Source of the DNA: Macrocystis pyrifera
Taxonomy: Eukaryota; Sar; Phaeophyceae; Laminariales; Laminariaceae
DNA: 64,000 nt
Direction: 5' to 3'
NCBI GenBank assembly: GCA_031763025.1
Contig: JASSKH010000016.1
Location: 5,084,001-5,148,000, forward strand
The notes beneath the pieces were generated by a model. It searched no databases, was not told the DNA's origin, and saw only the letters and a list, made by a program, of their open reading frames with translations. How positions within the stretch are numbered: the first letter of the stretch is position 1; the number at the start of each line of letters is the position of its first letter. Below, one piece after another: positions 60,151 through 64,000 of the stretch. A program made the translations under genes and the position numbers.

Positions 60151-61336
60151 AGAAAATTGTCCGTAGGTGACGATAGAGTGACCCTCATGCGGACAGACAG
60201 ACAGGCACTTTTTCTGAATCCGTTTGAGAGACCGCAAGTGTACCACTCGCGGAATTTGCGTTGTTTCGTGCGGGGTGGTCAACAATTCGGCTCATGACAT
60301 GGTCATGATTGCACACATGGATTTTAACGCCCCGCAGGCGATCTTGCCGGGGGCGTCGCATAATATGGTCATGCATGCTTGCGAGAAGCGTGACCGACAG
60401 CCAGCGGTGCGAAGAGCTCAAGTGTAAGACCGTTCGTTGTAGAATACACGCGTCCGACAGCCTTTTGAGCTCTCTCGAGGTCAAACGATTCGCTCATTCG
60501 GGAATGTTTGGCCCCTCCGAGGGTGGGGTACACCTCGTTTTCAATGTTTTGTCTTGCAGCCCAGATTTATGTGAGCAAAAGAGTTGCTTCACATTGTCGG
60601 GAGCTGGTGGTACCTTATTATCCGTAGTCGGCGGCCACACACATCGGCAACACACCACTAGTTGCGTGTGTGCGAAGTGTTGACGTAATATGCCGAGGGT
60701 GGCCGCACGTGCTGTGGATGAAGGCTGGCGTGCTGTAGAGCTACGAAATGTGCAGCCACAAAGCAACGCACATCCAAGTCTTCGGGTGAAATGATGCTTC
60801 TAGATTGAGTTATGTGATGCTGATGTCACACCGCATCAGTTTGTCACAAATACATCTCCATCAACCAACGGGCCCGACCTGGTTATATTTTTATTTTGTT
60901 GAGCGTTGTGTATGGGGTTGATTCCATAATAACAGTAGCAGCAGTGCCCCACCTAATGACGGATGTATTGGATGGTGGATACCAGAGTTGCGCCAAAAAT
61001 AATTTGTTTTGTTTGTAAAGCCTGAGCCCGTACGACCCACGAATCATTGGAGGGGTCTCATCTATTAATACGACTTCCTTGTTTTTTCACAGGGTATCAT
61101 AGCTCTACGACTGCCTCACCAAACCCACCATCATGTGACAGTAGTATGGTGGAATACAAAGATGGTTTGATTACTGTAGGTTTCGTTGCCTCTCTGGAGA
61201 GGCCTGGCATGGGCTGTCCGAGCCCTTCGTCGATGTTTCAATCTGAAGGGCTCCACCTTATTATTGAGCTAGTGACCGTTGATGAAGTTATCCTTCATCG
61301 AGCCTCCAGCGTGGAGAACAACCGTCAGAAATGGCT
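60151..61336. other. No supported gene
   Basis: Open frames at 60309-60683 and 61047-61349 have no recognisable domain or splice context. A possible acceptor (TTTTTTCACAG) at about 61092 precedes an open stretch, but no family was recognised. Confidence 0.4.
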
Positions 61337-61835
61337 GTTCAAAATATAAAGGATAGACCACTGAGCTACTCAGTCAGCGCTGACTGAGTGGTCTAGCAGG
61401 TGGTGCTATATAATAAGCAACATGTATGCTTTATACGAGTTCATGGAATCTCGTCGACTTGGTAACGGTGACCTCCGCGGCCCTCCCCTCGCCAAGCGCT
61501 ACTGGTGTCTAGAGACACTATCATAATCATTCGTATTGTCTCCAGCGCGCACGCTCGAAAAGAGCAAATTATGAACTTGGTGGGATTTGAACCCCCGACC
61601 CACCCTTGGGAATTACGTAACACTACCTGCTAGACCACTCAGTCAGCGCTGACTGAGTGGATCAGTGGTTTAAGCTAAAAGCCAGGCGCTGAATAGGGGC
61701 TTGATCAACCCCGGAGGATGTCGTCGGCGGGAGGCCGCATCGAGCCAAAGGTACCTCTTTCGTTCAAAATATAAAGGATAGACCACTGAGCTACTTACTC
61801 AGCGCTGACTGAGTGGTCTAGCAGGTAAAGCTATA
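61337..61835. repeat. Direct repeats with tRNA-like and palindromic segments
   Basis: Two direct copies start TTCAAAATATAAAGGATAGA, followed by CCACTGAGCTACT (61337 and 61764). Each leads into the palindrome CTCAGTCAGCGCTGACTGAG and GTGGTCTAGCAGGT. Between them, on the minus strand near 61650-61573, the same A-box-like GAGTGGTCTAGCAGG is followed by a B-box-like GGGTTCAAATCCC. This suggests a tRNA-derived pseudogene or SINE head rather than a functional tRNA, because the acceptor stem does not pair well. Confidence 0.5.
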
Positions 61836-61979
61836 TAATCAACAGTGGCAGCGGGTCTTCAGGTCGACCCGTTTCTCAGTCGTTCTAGAACGTAATCAAC
61901 GTCGTACTCTCTCCCCTTCCCGCGGAATTTATTGTGGCATACCTGAAACATTATTATTTGGCCGTTGGAAGCGCGAGTT

Positions 61980-62135
61980 TGCAGAATTCGATGAAAATCG
62001 ACTAGTAGTTGGGTTCTGCGCGAAATACCAAGGCATGTATGGGGATGGAGAAGGGTACAAACACCTGTGACCACGACTTGTTCAGAAGCCCGCTTGATAT
62101 AAAAAAATCACGCGGGATGAGCTGGAAAGCAAACA
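61980..62135 (+). repeat. tRNA-derived SINE, diverged 3' copy
   Basis: ATTCGATGAAAATCGACTAG, TTCTGCGCGAAATACCAAGG, GGAGAAGGGTACAAACACC and TGTGACCACGACTTG follow the SINE body order. No B box or long A tail remains. Confidence 0.55.
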
Positions 62136-63560
62136 ATGACTAACAGATTCTATAAAAATTAGAAATGTATGAGGAATGTCGGCCTGTATCGCTTGCAAGG
62201 ATAATACCAGCTACGCGTTTTATTTACTGGCAAAAAACCATCACGTTCTCACGAGATCCGACATCTGACTTGCCCGAAGTATTGCTGCAGCCTGTGCATC
62301 GAAGCAGCGACTAAATCTAATCACTTTACAACGGAAGTTTAGCTTCACAAACTGCGTGATACATAGCTTGCGTGTTTCCTATATTACTCGCAACAGTAGG
62401 TGAATTTTGCACAGGAGTGAACGATTGAATGCAATATGCTGTGTGTCGAGCTGTATATCGGTTCATATCCGAAATTTCGTGAAAGTTTGTTGAATGAAAA
62501 ACTACGCGGGTGAAGAGCGCGTCGTTCCACGACTGGTTCGTCTTGGCTAAGGTAAAAAAAAACAAGACCTCGGCTAGCACTGAGCATTGCCAGCGCTAAT
62601 GGGAGTGTAACTTCGCGTACAAGGTGACGTCAGATGGAATCGCGGGTGACAACTTTCAAAGAACATTTCGGATTGATTGTTCCTTCAGAGGCGACAATGG
62701 CACCACAAAACGATGTCATGCCATCGTACTGAATACGACAAGCACAAAATACACACGCCATGAACCCAAATCCACAGTGTATTCCACAGTGCACGTATCT
62801 GGTAGTGCCAGGGTGAAGGGGTAACTAATTTGCTCAGGTTCCAAACATGGGGGAGCTCTACATCTCACCCACATTGCGACTTCGAGAAAAATGTGCGCTA
62901 AAACCCGATGAGCAATCCCACAGGCTAGGCACGCAACGAATATAAGTGTAAATATTATGGGGGGTTCCTCAGTTGGGGAGCTCCGTCAGTCGGAAAACCG
63001 TGGGCCCAAAATGAACCCCTCTACTTCCTTTCAAATGAAACCAACCACAACATGGGGCATGCTGATCGATTTTGTTTTATTTTATTCACCCCTGTGACAC
63101 TCTCCGTCCATTGCCTCGTGCTACCCTCCGGAAAAATGACACAGCAGAAGTGGAACTCCGATCAGGGCTCTTGCAGTTTGCCACTTTAGTCCGCGCCAAC
63201 ATGAAAATAGTTGACAGCAGTACAGTGTACACAAAGAATGCGAAAGAAAGGTCCAACTCCACGCTCGCATGAAATGCTCAAAGGGCGCCTGCTTATGCTC
63301 GGCCACTCCTCCCGCCGTTCGCGAGAGGTGCGCCATGTAACCCATACCAGAACCAGAAAAGGCAATCCGACCCCGGCACACCCCTGTCCGCTTGGGCCAA
63401 AATACATACTACGTATTGCCTAAACTCTGCAACACACAGTTGAATATTTCAGGAAACCGGGGGTCGACACTGACCTTCCCCTTTCCAACGGCAGCAGCAG
63501 AAGTAAAGAGGGCATACCACGGCGGCAAAATAAAAACGAAGTATATCACAACCAACGTAT
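62136..63560. other. Downstream of the DUF547 gene; no supported gene
   Basis: Contains the presumed 3' UTR of the DUF547 transcript on the minus strand and unremarkable low-information open frames. No repeats of note beyond the SINE remnant to the left. Confidence 0.4.
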
Positions 63561-63815
63561 TTAAGGAGCCGGCCCGCCCAAAGCCCGGTCAGCCCACGCC
63601 GCGTCGGCGCTATTCGATCTCCAGTCATACTCAAAGAAGTCCACGGTCGCCTCCTCGGGAAGAGGGGCCCCACTCCAGTGCTTCCTGATGAAGGCGATAA
63701 TGCCGCCATCTTTATCGAAATCTTCTTTGTACCACTTGAAGATCGGATTCACGTGCAACGTCCCGTCACTCGAGAGCTGAACCATTGACCCCCCGTTGAT
63801 GGCGGCGGATGTGAC
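63561..63815 (-). CDS. DUF547-domain protein, 3' terminal exon (partial)
   Basis: The last exon begins after a TGTAG acceptor at 63815 and ends with TAA at 63561, encoding 84 residues. It starts VTSAAINGGSMVQ and contains FKWYKEDFDKDGGIIAFIRK followed by VDFFEYDW, which matches the DUF547 C-terminal pattern of an FKWY-x-DF motif, a helix and a terminal YDW. DUF547 has no established biochemical function; in plants and bacteria it is often fused to coiled-coil or glutaredoxin-like parts. Upstream exons are not visible in the last 185 bp of the window, so they lie beyond the right edge. The short tail after YDW is Ala-rich and ends AWADRALGGPAP. Confidence 0.72.
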   Translation of the reverse strand, partial: VTSAAINGGSMVQLSSDGTLHVNPIFKWYKEDFDKDGGIIAFIRKHWSGAPLPEEATVDFFEYDWRSNSADAAWADRALGGPAP

Positions 63816-63895
63816 CTACAACAGCGTAGGTACACGTACTTAGCTGAGGCAATAGCAGACGCGGACTATCCCCCCTCAACGGGCCAAAGTATTGG

Positions 63896-63983
63896 TTGAC
63901 GGTTTAGTTCTGGTCCGTCAAGGCCTCTGTAGACTCAATTAACTAGTTTTAATGTGGGGTTTTCCTTGACGGCTGTCCGTCAA
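63896..63983. repeat. Paired hairpins built on TTGACGG/CCGTCAA
   Basis: TTGACGG (63896) pairs with CCGTCAA (63915), and TTGACGG (63966) pairs with CCGTCAA (63977). The two 7-bp-stem hairpins are about 70 bp apart, upstream of the DUF547 terminal exon acceptor, probably in its intron. Confidence 0.5.
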
Positions 63984-64000
63984 ACGGCAAAAGTGCCGCC

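Noticed and set aside
1..64000. Integrated phaeovirus, CRISPR array or bacterial insertion sequence
   Set aside because: No viral or prokaryotic gene, no regularly spaced direct-repeat/spacer pattern and no transposase or integrase frame was seen. FNIP repeats alone do not indicate a virus.

Overview
This is a 64-kb piece of a eukaryotic nuclear chromosome. Genes are split by many GT-AG introns of 0.15-5.6 kb. Exons are GC-rich, while the rest is full of microsatellites, tandem arrays, dispersed short repeats and long G or C homopolymers. There is no bacterial operon structure, CRISPR array or viral gene block. The protein families and the genome texture suggest a stramenopile alga, most likely a brown alga. 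That assignment is inference, not proof.

Layout, left to right. (1) 586-15451, minus strand: topoisomerase VI subunit B (TOP6B), eleven exons reconstructed from codon phase and splice sites, with the C-terminal exons outside the window. (2) 15720-33835, plus strand: a complete 13-exon WNK-type protein kinase of about 1364 residues. It starts 268 bp from the proposed TOP6B start, so the two genes are divergent. (3) 34045-43460, minus strand: a complete 7-exon TPMT-family S-adenosylmethionine methyltransferase of 363 residues. It converges on the WNK gene with only 209 bp between stop codons and has an organelle-type N-terminal extension. (4) 43.5-63.5 kb: a gene-poor, repeat-rich region with a frameshifted FNIP-repeat relic and one possible membrane-protein exon. 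(5) 63561-63815, minus strand: the last exon of a DUF547 protein that continues beyond the right edge.

Mobile DNA is the most unusual content. A 4.96-kb unit (51171-56128) is bounded by perfect 20-bp terminal inverted repeats and filled with dozens of TAAC/GTTA palindromes. A TA-flanked mariner-type MITE lies inside it, and that MITE is itself split by about 2.95 kb of other repeats. An intact 103-bp copy of the MITE lies at 8148-8250. A poly(A)-tailed, tRNA-derived SINE occurs five times. A roughly 750-bp Harbinger-like TIR element occurs twice, with a possible third fragment. No transposase or reverse transcriptase is visible, so all of these appear non-autonomous.

The recognised genes do not form one pathway. 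TOP6B would act in the nucleus on DNA topology, WNK in ion and osmotic signalling, and the methyltransferase on small thiol or halide substrates, probably in an organelle. All gene models are manual and rest on protein-family resemblance, intron phase continuity and GT/AG sites. No alignment or search was run.
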